Assembly: GCA_040219575.1 (NCBI GenBank) | Contig: JAVJSD010000030.1 | Location: forward strand, 1 to 64,000 | Source of the DNA: JAVJSD01 sp040219575 | Lineage (GTDB): Bacteria > Planctomycetota > Planctomycetia > Pirellulales > Pirellulaceae | Direction of reading: 5' to 3' | DNA: 64,000 bases | Position numbers and translations under genes: made by a program | Shown: piece after piece, positions 8,641 to 15,963 of the stretch | Numbering within the stretch: the stretch's first letter is position 1 | How the letters are laid out: each line of letters begins with the position of its first letter | The notes under the pieces: generated by a model | Database searches by the model: none | The model's input: the letters and a program-made list of their open reading frames with translations, nothing else | What the model was told of the DNA's origin: nothing

Positions 8641-9087
8641 TCAGTCCGGCGGGTTCCAGGGCTGTTTGACGGTCAAGACCGGACAGGCCGCCCGGCGAAC
8701 AATTTCTTCAGCCACGCTGCCCATCAGCATCCGCGACAGCCCGGTCCGCCCGTGCGTCGCCATCACAATCAAATCGACCCGCTGTCGCTCGGCGTAGCGG
8801 AGAATCTCCTCGGCGGGGTCGCCCGACAGCAGGTGGTGTTCGCAGGCCACGGCATTGTCCGCGGGGACAAACTCGTGCAGCATGCGGGTCAAAGCGATTT
8901 CGTCGGATCCTTGGGGAATCTCGATCGGCCCCGCATCCGAGGGCGGCGGAATGTCGTCGTGCTTGACATGCACGATCACCAGTCGAGCCCCCGCTTCTCG
9001 AGCCAGGGCGGTCGCCAGCCGCAGCGCCGACTCGCTTGTGATGGAGAAATCGGTCGGGAACAGGACCTTGCCAAGCTTCATCGTCAT
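8641..9087 (-). CDS. Universal stress protein (UspA family)
   Basis: The ~148-residue protein has the Usp fold: KLGKVLFPTDFSITSESALR at the N-terminus, LVIVHVKHDD, and the nucleotide-binding tail MATHGRTGLSRMLMGSVAEEIVRRAACPVLTVK, read in two parts. The GxxGxx(9)GS ATP loop is recognisable as GRTGLSRMLMGS. The start is placed at the ATG for MTMKLGKV at 9087 because the longer ORF beginning at 9132 adds residues without Usp similarity. It is the first gene of a two-gene unit with the CBS protein. A dispersed repeat (9148-9218) and a sigma54-like promoter (9256-9271) lie upstream. Confidence 0.9.
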   Translation of the reverse strand: MTMKLGKVLFPTDFSITSESALRLATALAREAGARLVIVHVKHDDIPPPSDAGPIEIPQGSDEIALTRMLHEFVPADNAVACEHHLLSGDPAEEILRYAERQRVDLIVMATHGRTGLSRMLMGSVAEEIVRRAACPVLTVKQPWNPPD

Positions 9088-9147
9088 GACCTCATCGCCG
9101 TGAATTCGGCCGAAGCCCTCGTGTTGGATCAACGTGGGAGTTGGGGG

Positions 9148-9218
9148 AGCAGAAGTCGTGAGACCTCTGGGAGTTCCATCTCGGCAACGATTTCCCGAAC
9201 CCTTACGAGTTGGGCGAC
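9148..9218 (-). repeat. Dispersed ~72-bp repeat, family A, copy 1
   Basis: In reverse complement this stretch closely matches the repeats at 14695-14767 and 24834-24906: a left arm like CCAACTCGT..GGTTCGG, a centre AATCGTTGCCGAGATGG and a right arm AGGTCTCACGACTTCTGCT. It lies in the 5' untranslated region expected for the Usp gene. Confidence 0.7.
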
Positions 9219-9255
9219 GCGAGAATCAAGGCCTGACGGAACTCGAAGGTTTCAG

Positions 9256-9271
9256 TGCAATCGCGATACCA
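9256..9271 (-). promoter_or_regulatory. Sigma54-type (-24/-12) promoter facing the Usp-CBS genes
   Basis: Read on the minus strand the bases are TGGTATCGCGATTGCA. The invariant GG and GC are present with the exact -24/-12 spacing, and TTGCA is perfect; the -24 box TGGTAT departs from TGGCAC at two bases. It points towards the Usp gene, whose start is about 160 bases further on. The neighbouring response regulator is a sigma54 activator, which makes the match more plausible. Confidence 0.5.
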
Positions 9272-9424
9272 AGAGGCGGGCAGTGCGGAAGCTGGGATTC
9301 CGGGGCCTTCGCCAATCCGCCATGGTGTGCATTATCGCACGTTTCGGTCACAATGGCGCGCTTGAACGCGTATTCTCTCCGCACAAATGGGCGAAAAACG
9401 CGAAGCTTCCGCGAGCGCACCGGC

Positions 9425-9440
9425 TGGCGCGCGCTTTGCA
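9425..9440 (+). promoter_or_regulatory. Sigma54-type (-24/-12) promoter of the response regulator gene
   Basis: TGGCGCGCGCTTTGCA matches the consensus TGGCRC-N5-TTGCA with correct spacing. Transcription would begin near 9450, some 40 bases before the start codon at 9492. This supports the shorter start of the regulator and suggests autoregulation. Confidence 0.6.
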
Positions 9441-9491
9441 AAACCAACCCGTGCGTTCCGCCCCGTCCTTTCACAGTGCTTGGTGAATACC

Positions 9492-10865
9492 ATGATGGAA
9501 GTACCGAAGAACATCGACCTGTTGGTCGTCGACGACGATGAGGAGTTTCGCACGACGCTGCTGCAGCGCTTTCTCCGTCGGGGATTCCGGGTGCAGGCGG
9601 CCTCCAACGCCGACGAGGCCCTGGGGTTGGCCCAGCGTCGGGCCTTCGATGTCGCGGTGTTCGACATGATCATGCCCGGCCGCAACGGCTTGGAGTTGTT
9701 GCGGGATTTCAAGGCGGCGCATCCGGAATCGGAGGTCATTCTGCTGACCGGGCAGGGCACGGTCGAAACGGCCGTGGAGGCGATGAAGCTGGGGGCCTAC
9801 GATTTCCTCACCAAGCCGTTTCCCCTGAAGGAACTCGAGGCCCTGGTGGCCAAGGCGTTCGAGCGACACGAACTCTCCAAGGAAAACCTGCGGTTGAAGA
9901 CGCTGTTGGCGCGCTCGGAAAGCAACGATCAGATGATCGGCGAATCCGACTCGATGCGGGAGGTGTTTCGCCTGATTGAACGCGCCGGTCCCAGTGAAAA
10001 GGCGATCCTCATTCAAGGGGAGAGCGGTACGGGCAAGGAGTTGGTGGCGCGGGCCCTGCATCGGCACAGCCTGCGGGCCGACAAGCCGATGGTCGTCATC
10101 AATTGCGCGGCCCTGCCCGAGTCGCTGCTGGAAAGCGAGTTGTTCGGGCACGAGAAAGGCGCCTTCACGGGCGCGGTGAGCGCTAAACCGGGACTCTTCG
10201 AAGTCGCCGACGGGGGCACCCTGTTCATCGACGAGATCGGCGAATTGCCCGGCGCGCTGCAGGCCAAGCTGTTGCGGGTGCTGGAAGACGGCTCCCTGCG
10301 GCGGATCGGCTCGATCAAGGAGCGGCGCGTGAACGTGCGGCTGTTGGCCGCCACGAATCGCAACCTGTCCGAGGAAGTGGCCCAGGGGCGGTTCCGCGAG
10401 GACTTGTATTACCGCATCAATGTGATGTCGCTGGAGTTGCCGACGCTGCGCCAACGGTCGGGCGATATTCCCTTGCTGGTGACGCACATCATTGGGCCGA
10501 ACTGGACCATCGAGGATGATGCGCTGGACGCCATGTCGCGGCACGAATGGCCGGGAAACGTCCGCCAGTTGATCAATGCGATCGAGCGGGCCAAGATCAT
10601 GGCGGACGAAAATGTAATTCGTCTCCACGACCTGCCCCGTGACGTAACGGCGGTTGGGGAAGCGTCGCCCGCGAGCAACGGACGGCGCCTCGACACCGAC
10701 GATCTTTCCTCGCTCGAACGGGCCAAGATCATCGAGGTGCTGCAGCGTGAACGGGGCAACAAGACCCGGGCGGCCCGGCGGTTGGGCATCGATCGGCGCA
10801 AGCTCTATCGCTTGGTCGAGAAGTACGACATCCGCAACCACGAATTGCAGGAAGCCTCGAACTAG
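9492..10865 (+). CDS. NtrC-family sigma54-dependent response regulator
   Basis: About 457 residues carry the full NtrC layout. The receiver domain (1-120) has the acidic pocket VVDDDEE, the phospho-acceptor in FDMIMPGRNG and the lysine in TKPF. The AAA+ domain (about 145-375) has Walker A GESGTGKE, the sigma54-contacting GAFTGA loop and Walker B GGTLFIDEIGELP. A Fis-type helix-turn-helix ends the protein: RGNKTRAARRLGIDRRKLYR. It should activate sigma54 promoters when phosphorylated by the globin-coupled kinase encoded 130 bases downstream. The long ORF from 9387 is rejected because a sigma54 promoter lies within it. The -24/-12 sites on both sides of the spacer suggest that it controls itself and the divergent Usp-CBS genes. 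Confidence 0.93.
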   Translation: MMEVPKNIDLLVVDDDEEFRTTLLQRFLRRGFRVQAASNADEALGLAQRRAFDVAVFDMIMPGRNGLELLRDFKAAHPESEVILLTGQGTVETAVEAMKLGAYDFLTKPFPLKELEALVAKAFERHELSKENLRLKTLLARSESNDQMIGESDSMREVFRLIERAGPSEKAILIQGESGTGKELVARALHRHSLRADKPMVVINCAALPESLLESELFGHEKGAFTGAVSAKPGLFEVADGGTLFIDEIGELPGALQAKLLRVLEDGSLRRIGSIKERRVNVRLLAATNRNLSEEVAQGRFREDLYYRINVMSLELPTLRQRSGDIPLLVTHIIGPNWTIEDDALDAMSRHEWPGNVRQLINAIERAKIMADENVIRLHDLPRDVTAVGEASPASNGRRLDTDDLSSLERAKIIEVLQRERGNKTRAARRLGIDRRKLYRLVEKYDIRNHELQEASN

Positions 10866-10995
10866 CTGTCAGGAAACTCTTGGGCCCCTGTCTTGCATTC
10901 CGCCCGTCGGCGCAGGACAACATCGTTGAACATCCTGAGCATCAACGCCGAAGCCGGAGGGCGCGCGGATCGTCGACGACCGCCACGTTCGCCGC

Positions 10996-12609
10996 ATGGT
11001 GGCCCCACGCATGAGACCCGCAGACCTGTTCCAGCGCTACCTCGATCTGCAGGATTATGTCGCGTGGCGCGAGGAGGACGCGGAATGGGTGCGGTCCGCC
11101 GGGCGGGTCCTGCGTCCCTATTTCGACGAGCTGATCGACGACTTCTATTCGGAGATCCAGCGGCATCCCGAGGCGGCCCGCGTCATTACGGGGGGCGACG
11201 CGCAAATCGCCCGGTTGAAAACCCAACTTCGCGGTTGGCTGGTCGACCTGTTCCAAGTCCGTCACGACGAGGATTACGTCTGGCGCCGCTGGCGGACGGG
11301 GCTGAGGCACGTGGAGATTGGACTGCACCAGATCTACACCAACGTCGCCCTGGCCCGGTTGCGGACGGGCATGCTGCGGAGGCTGTTTCAAAACTGGCGC
11401 GGCGACGCCGGTGAACTGCAGTCCGTGGTCGAAGCGCTGAACAAGGTCGTCGACCTCGATCTGGCGTTGATCGAGGACGCCTACGAGTCGGAGCATATGC
11501 AACGACTCCAGCAGGCGGAGCGCCAGCGCATGGAGCAAACGGTCCATCGCGAGCGCGAATTCTCGGAAGGGCTGCTGCAGCACGCCCAGGCCATCGTGCT
11601 CGTGCTCGACACCGAGGGGCGCATCGTCCGCTTCAACTCGTACCTGGAGCAGCTCTCCGGCTATCGGCTGGAAGACGTTTGCAGCCGCGATTGGTTCGAG
11701 TTGTTTCTGCCGCCGGAAGAGCGCGAGCCGCTGCGTGAGACGTTCCAGTCGATGCTCGAAGGCGAGGAAACCACGACCGAGGTGAATCGCATCGTTTGCC
11801 GCCAAGGCGGCGTCCGCGACATCAGCTGGTCGAACAAAGTGCTCAAGGATCCGGACGGACGAACCACCGCCGTGTTGGCCATCGGCCAGGACATCACCGA
11901 ACTGAAAGAGGCGCAGCAGCGGGCGCTTCAGTCCGAGCGGCTGGCCGCCATCGGCCAGATGGTCGCCGGCCTCGCCCATGAAAGCCGCAATGCGCTGCAG
12001 AGAATTCAGGCGAACGCCGAGATGCTGGAGCTCGAGGTTGAGGAAAACAAGGACGCCATGGCGCTGGTGCAGCGCATTCAGAACGCCCAGGACCAACTAC
12101 ACCGGTTGTTTGATGAAGTCCGCGGCTATGCAGCGCCCATCAACCTGGATCGCGTGCCTTGCACGCTGAGCGAATTGTGGCGCGAAGCGTGGGACATCCT
12201 CGCGCGCCAACGCGCCGAACGGCAGACGCGGCTCAACGAGCAGACGCAGCTCCGCGATCTGAACGTCATGGTCGATCGATTTCGGATGGTGCAGGTCTTT
12301 CGGAACCTGCTCGAGAATTCACTGGCCGCCTGCTCGGATCCCGTCGAAATCAGCATCGATGTGAACACGGCCCGCTTCGGTCAGCAGGAGCTCTTGCGAG
12401 TCGTCGTCCGCGACAACGGCCCGGGCATCGCTGCCGACGCCCGCGAACGGATTTTCCAACCTTTCTTTACAACCAAGACCAAGGGCACCGGGCTGGGCAT
12501 GTCGATCGCCCAGCGGATTGTCGAAGCCCATGGCGGCACGATTGCCGTGCTCCCCAACAGCCGCGGGGGCGCAGCGGTGGAGTTCTTCCTTCCCCGACCG
12601 TCACGCTGA
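10996..12609 (+). CDS. Globin-coupled PAS sensor histidine kinase
   Basis: The 537-residue protein begins with a protoglobin-type sensor domain (about 10-180), including RTGLRHVEIGL, where His105 fits the proximal haem ligand, and HQIYTNVALARLR. A short coiled linker precedes a PAS domain at about 190-300 (VLVLDTEGRIVRFN...IGQDITEL). The HisKA region has the phospho-acceptor in GLAHESRNALQRI, and HATPase_c shows FRNLLENSLAAC, RDNGPGIA, FFTTKTKGTGLGMSI. No membrane segment is visible, so it is probably a cytoplasmic oxygen or gas sensor. The partner is the NtrC-type regulator just upstream. An ATG at 11011 is an equally possible start. Confidence 0.88.
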   Translation: MVAPRMRPADLFQRYLDLQDYVAWREEDAEWVRSAGRVLRPYFDELIDDFYSEIQRHPEAARVITGGDAQIARLKTQLRGWLVDLFQVRHDEDYVWRRWRTGLRHVEIGLHQIYTNVALARLRTGMLRRLFQNWRGDAGELQSVVEALNKVVDLDLALIEDAYESEHMQRLQQAERQRMEQTVHREREFSEGLLQHAQAIVLVLDTEGRIVRFNSYLEQLSGYRLEDVCSRDWFELFLPPEEREPLRETFQSMLEGEETTTEVNRIVCRQGGVRDISWSNKVLKDPDGRTTAVLAIGQDITELKEAQQRALQSERLAAIGQMVAGLAHESRNALQRIQANAEMLELEVEENKDAMALVQRIQNAQDQLHRLFDEVRGYAAPINLDRVPCTLSELWREAWDILARQRAERQTRLNEQTQLRDLNVMVDRFRMVQVFRNLLENSLAACSDPVEISIDVNTARFGQQELLRVVVRDNGPGIAADARERIFQPFFTTKTKGTGLGMSIAQRIVEAHGGTIAVLPNSRGGAAVEFFLPRPSR

Positions 12610-13115
12610 ACGGCGACTTGCCGCGTTTCTTTGCTCCCTTGCTCGCTTACTCGCCTACTCGCTCGCTGCATGCCGCATGCTGGCAATGCAATCAAGCATG
12701 CGCTGCTGGCTCGGCGTGTCGGCCGCTTGGAAGCGAAACTTCATCTTTTCTTCCACGGCGGCGCGCAAGATGCAACTCCCCCGTCATGTTCGCGAAGCTC
12801 TTCTGTCACGCATCGTGCAATCGACATGAAAATCGCGGAAGTGTCGAGCTACAGACGCTTTTTCTCCGAATTCAGCGCCGCGATTGATCGCTGGCGTCGG
12901 CGCCGAGGGAAAGTGACCTTGTAGAAAATTCAAATCAACGGCAAAGTTCGACAATTCGAGGCCACGCCGCCTCGATTCGAACGCCGAGATGATGCGCCTC
13001 CTCGAAGAGAGAAGGCCGGCAGGATGCCGGTGCTCGACGATACGGAGGTTGGCTGCGTCGCGCTCAACAGGCCGGCGCTGGACAACTTGGCGACGCCAGA
13101 CCAAGGAGGGAACCG
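12610..13115. other. Intergenic region with an 8-bp imperfect tandem repeat
   Basis: No gene is supported. At about 12630-12668 an imperfect 8-bp unit (TTGCTCGC, TTACTCGC, CTACTCGC) repeats about four times. The rest has no ORF with protein-like composition. A strong ribosome-binding site for the next gene, AAGGAGG, lies at 13103-13109. Confidence 0.4.
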
Positions 13116-14669
13116 ATGGTCGCGTTGGAAACAATGGTGCTCGTGTGCGCGCTGGGCGCTGGTGGTGATACGGTCCTGCTCGACTTCACCGCTGCGTGGT
13201 GCGGCCCTTGCCAGCAGATGAAGCCGACGGTGCATCGACTGGCCGCCGACGGCTATCCGGTGCGGGAAGTCGATATCGACCGGCACGCTCAACTCGCGCG
13301 GCAATACGGCGTCTCCAGCGTCCCCTGTTTCATCTTGGTTTCCGGTGGTCGCGAAGTCGCCCGCTCGATCGGCGGGCAAAGCTACGACCATCTCGTACGC
13401 ATGTTCACCGCCGCCGGCTATCAGCCAGCGGCACAATCCGCCGAGGCGACATCGCCCACGGTGCGGGCCCAGTCGCCCGACCGACTCGGCGACCGACTCC
13501 GCCAGCGCGTGGGACAGCTGTTCAGTCCGCCGGCCAACCTTCCGGCCGTTGCGCCGATCAACACTCCCCCCGCCGCCCCGACGCAGCGGCCTGACGCGCA
13601 GTCCCTGCCGGCCGTCCAGGCGCCCGGTTTCTCCGCCCCCGCGGATCAGACGAGTTATCCACCTCAACAGGCCTCCACAATTCGTGACGACTTTGCGATG
13701 CGCGAGTCGCCGCGCAGCTTCGAGACGGCCGTCGGCCACGCATCCGCCGCCAAGGCCGCGGCCTCGTCGTATTCACCTCGGGAGCGGGCGCTGCGAGCCA
13801 GCGTGCGATTGACGGTCGAGAGTCCCAGCGGCAACGACATCGGCAGCGGCACGATCATCGACGTGCACGGCGACGAGGCCCTGGTCGTCACGTGCGGCCA
13901 CATCTTCCGTGAATCGGCCGGCAAAGGACCGATAACCGTCGAGTTCTGCGGACTACCCGGCGTCGCGGCGGTGCCTGGAAAGGTCATCTCCTACGACGCC
14001 AGCCGTCGGGACATCGCGCTGGTGGCGATTCGTCCGGCGGCGGCGCTGGAGCCGATGCGTGTGGCGCCCCCCGGATTTCAGATCGCCGAGCGGCAGCCCG
14101 TGTTCAGCGTGGGCTGCGATCACGGCGGACCGGCCCGAGTGATGGACAGCCAGGTTTCGGGCATCGACCGCTACGTGGGACCGCCCAATATCGAAGTCAA
14201 GGGACAACCGGCGCAGGGGCGCAGCGGCGGCGGCCTGTTCAGCGCCGAGGGACTGCTGATCGGGATCTGCAACAACGCCGACCCCGCCGACGACGAAGGC
14301 ATCTATGCGGCGCTCAGCACGGTGCACGAACAACTCGACCAGGCGGGACTCCGCCAGCTGTTCGCCGCCGTCGAGACCACGACGCATGAAACGCCGCCTC
14401 AGTCCGCCATCCTGGTAGGGCAATCGACCGAATTCGCGCCGAACGCTTACGCTGAACTACCAATGAACGCGGCGGGCCATTCCGGCACCGAGGTGATCTT
14501 TATTGTGCGCCCCCAAGACGGGCACGGGGGCCGCAGCGAAGCGATCACCATCCGCAACCCGTCGCCTCAACTGCTGGAGTTGATGCACCGCGAAGCCCAC
14601 AGCGCCGCCGCGCCGCAAGCCAACGGCGACTACGCCCGACCGATCATTCGCGGTCAGTCGACGCCCTAG
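13116..14669 (+). CDS. Thioredoxin-trypsin-like protease fusion protein
   Basis: The 517-residue protein joins two enzymes. Residues 1-100 are a thioredoxin fold with the redox motif WCGPC (Cys29, Cys32) and the cis-proline context SSVPCFIL. Residues 105-225 are a proline- and alanine-rich linker. Residues 225-410 are a trypsin-like serine protease with His262 in TCGHIF, Asp299 in RRDIAL and Ser370 in QGRSGGGLF, a complete triad in the expected order. A tail of about 100 residues follows. No clear signal peptide is seen; the first residues are only weakly hydrophobic. AAGGAGG six bases before the ATG fixes the start. The linkage suggests redox-controlled or redox-targeted proteolysis, but the substrate is unknown. 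Confidence 0.85.
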   Translation: MVALETMVLVCALGAGGDTVLLDFTAAWCGPCQQMKPTVHRLAADGYPVREVDIDRHAQLARQYGVSSVPCFILVSGGREVARSIGGQSYDHLVRMFTAAGYQPAAQSAEATSPTVRAQSPDRLGDRLRQRVGQLFSPPANLPAVAPINTPPAAPTQRPDAQSLPAVQAPGFSAPADQTSYPPQQASTIRDDFAMRESPRSFETAVGHASAAKAAASSYSPRERALRASVRLTVESPSGNDIGSGTIIDVHGDEALVVTCGHIFRESAGKGPITVEFCGLPGVAAVPGKVISYDASRRDIALVAIRPAAALEPMRVAPPGFQIAERQPVFSVGCDHGGPARVMDSQVSGIDRYVGPPNIEVKGQPAQGRSGGGLFSAEGLLIGICNNADPADDEGIYAALSTVHEQLDQAGLRQLFAAVETTTHETPPQSAILVGQSTEFAPNAYAELPMNAAGHSGTEVIFIVRPQDGHGGRSEAITIRNPSPQLLELMHREAHSAAAPQANGDYARPIIRGQSTP

Positions 14670-14694
14670 CGCATTGTGACGGCTTGATCTTTGA

Positions 14695-14767
14695 GTAGCT
14701 GAACTCGTGAGAGTTCAGCAATTCGTGACGACGTCTGAGCTTCCAGAAGTCTCACGACTTCTGCTAC
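14695..14767 (+). repeat. Dispersed ~72-bp repeat, family A, copy 2
   Basis: The copy has inverted arms GAACTCGTGAGAGTTC and AGAAGTCTCACGACTTCT, so each half can form its own hairpin. It lies 26 bases after the protease fusion stop and may act as a transcription end. The best-matching copy is at 24834-24906. Confidence 0.75.
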
Positions 14768-14809
14768 CCCCCATTCTTCGTTGTCACGCCGCACTTTCAC
14801 CAAGGGCGT

Positions 14810-15062
14810 TTAGTCTTCTGCGGGACTAATCGATGCGGCTGCGCCCACCAGGTCGTCGAAATCACCCCTGGAGAACGCAGTGATCGCCAACTGCGATAAG
14901 AAGATCGAATCGCACGATGAATCTGTCATACACGTATTCTTCGACGCCTTCGTGGTTCGTGCGGACGGCGGTTGGTCGTCCATACGCTTCCAGACAGTCT
15001 TCCTGAGTACTGAGGCCAAAACGAAGTGCATCGACAGATTTGTACGAATCGACGACGATCAC
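14810..15062 (-). pseudogene. Small hypothetical gene with an apparent frameshift, HNH cluster
   Basis: A GTG at 15062 overlaps the HNH stop (GTGA), as in coupled operons. The frame reads a protein-like stretch containing SVDALRFGLSTQEDCLEAYG and then EEYVYDRFIVRFD, but ends soon after in an unlikely tail. Skipping one base near 14903 joins it to FLSQLAITAFSRGDFDDLVG in the next frame, ending at 14810 and giving about 83 residues. This looks like a recently broken gene, or a sequencing error. The family is not recognised. It could be an accessory or immunity-like partner of the HNH protein. Confidence 0.4.
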
Positions 15063-15580
15063 AAGCGACTTCCTGTAGCGGTTCCAAATTGCAAGCGCGT
15101 GAGACGGATACTGCGGCGCGGCGGTAGTCGCAGGGTGCTGCGTAAATTCGCCAAGCAGCGTGGGGAAGTTGCTCTACTCGACGGGGGAAAGACACCGAGT
15201 TCGATCAGCAGTTTGCGATGAAGTACGCGCAACGGCCGGTTGATGTTCAGGACGCGAATCGTTGTTCGCCCGATTGCCGTCCGTCCGCTCAGGCTCGCAT
15301 CATTCCACTTGAAGTGGTCATCCCAGTGCTGGGTTCGCGGATTGAACAGAGGCTGCATCTCGTCCGTTACGGGATCATACCCTACCGCGTTCGGTCCTTT
15401 GAACAGTGAACATGCGGCGCAGCTCAACGCCAGGTTCTCGATGGCAGTCGGGCCGCCGTGTTTCTGCGCACGAATGTGGTCCAGATGAAATGGGCGGGGA
15501 TCTTGGTCTTGCGGCATCCGACAGTATTCGCAACAACCGCCGGCTCGCTGCCAAACCTGCTGGCGGCGTGATTTCGCCAT
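15059..15580 (-). CDS. HNH endonuclease
   Basis: The 173-residue protein has a compact HNH nuclease domain: a zinc-type pair CCEYC, the core HLDHIRAQKHGGPTAIENLAL and the second pair CAACS. The HNH histidines and asparagine are in place, so it should be a metal-dependent DNA nuclease. The C-terminal half is arginine-rich, for example LRSTLRLPPRRSIRLTRL. It starts three bases after the 94-residue gene and its stop overlaps the start of the frameshifted gene, giving a three-gene cluster. No restriction methylase or phage gene is close, so the cluster may be a solitary nuclease unit or a toxin-type module. Confidence 0.85.
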   Translation of the reverse strand: MAKSRRQQVWQRAGGCCEYCRMPQDQDPRPFHLDHIRAQKHGGPTAIENLALSCAACSLFKGPNAVGYDPVTDEMQPLFNPRTQHWDDHFKWNDASLSGRTAIGRTTIRVLNINRPLRVLHRKLLIELGVFPPSSRATSPRCLANLRSTLRLPPRRSIRLTRLQFGTATGSRL

Positions 15581-15583
15581 GCC

Positions 15584-15868
15584 TCAATCGGAACCATTTC
15601 CGGCGGAGTGTTTCAAAGAAAGTCGCGCCTTCGCCTGAAGGATGCCAATCACTTGACCAACCTGAACGTAGGCTTCGAGCTCCTCTTTCTCCGGGCCGCT
15701 GAGTGCACCCTGATTGTTGCGTGTCGCCAGTTGCTCCATCCGTTTCTTCGCGTGATCGTTGAATCCCCAACGTAGCAGCGCGGCGGCCTCCGGCGCAGAC
15801 ATATCGCCGCTGCTCGGGTTGATCACACCCGCCCAGATATCGATCTCGTTCACGGTCTTCTCAGCCAT
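15584..15868 (-). CDS. Small protein paired with the HNH endonuclease
   Basis: The 94-residue protein, MAEKTVNEIDIWAGVINP at the start, has a helical middle (APEAAALLRWGFNDHAKKRM) and an acidic helix (SGPEKEELEAYVQVGQVIGIL). It has no enzyme motif, signal or membrane segment. It ends three bases before the HNH start, so the two are co-translated. Its small size, helical make-up and position are consistent with a binding partner or antitoxin, but this is inference only. Confidence 0.65.
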   Translation of the reverse strand: MAEKTVNEIDIWAGVINPSSGDMSAPEAAALLRWGFNDHAKKRMEQLATRNNQGALSGPEKEELEAYVQVGQVIGILQAKARLSLKHSAGNGSD

Positions 15869-15963
15869 GCCCTAATTCTACCACGTGTTGATTCGTTAAC
15901 CACCTTCCTGCGACCGCGCATCCTGAATCCTGAGCAAGTCGTCTGCACATCGGATTCTCGCCC

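Noticed and set aside
9387..9491. Earlier start for the NtrC-type regulator
   Set aside because: The extension is not receiver-like and contains the sigma54-type promoter.
12784..13134. 116-residue ORF on the minus strand before the protease fusion
   Set aside because: No ribosome-binding site, no protein-like pattern, and it overlaps the strong translation start of the next gene.
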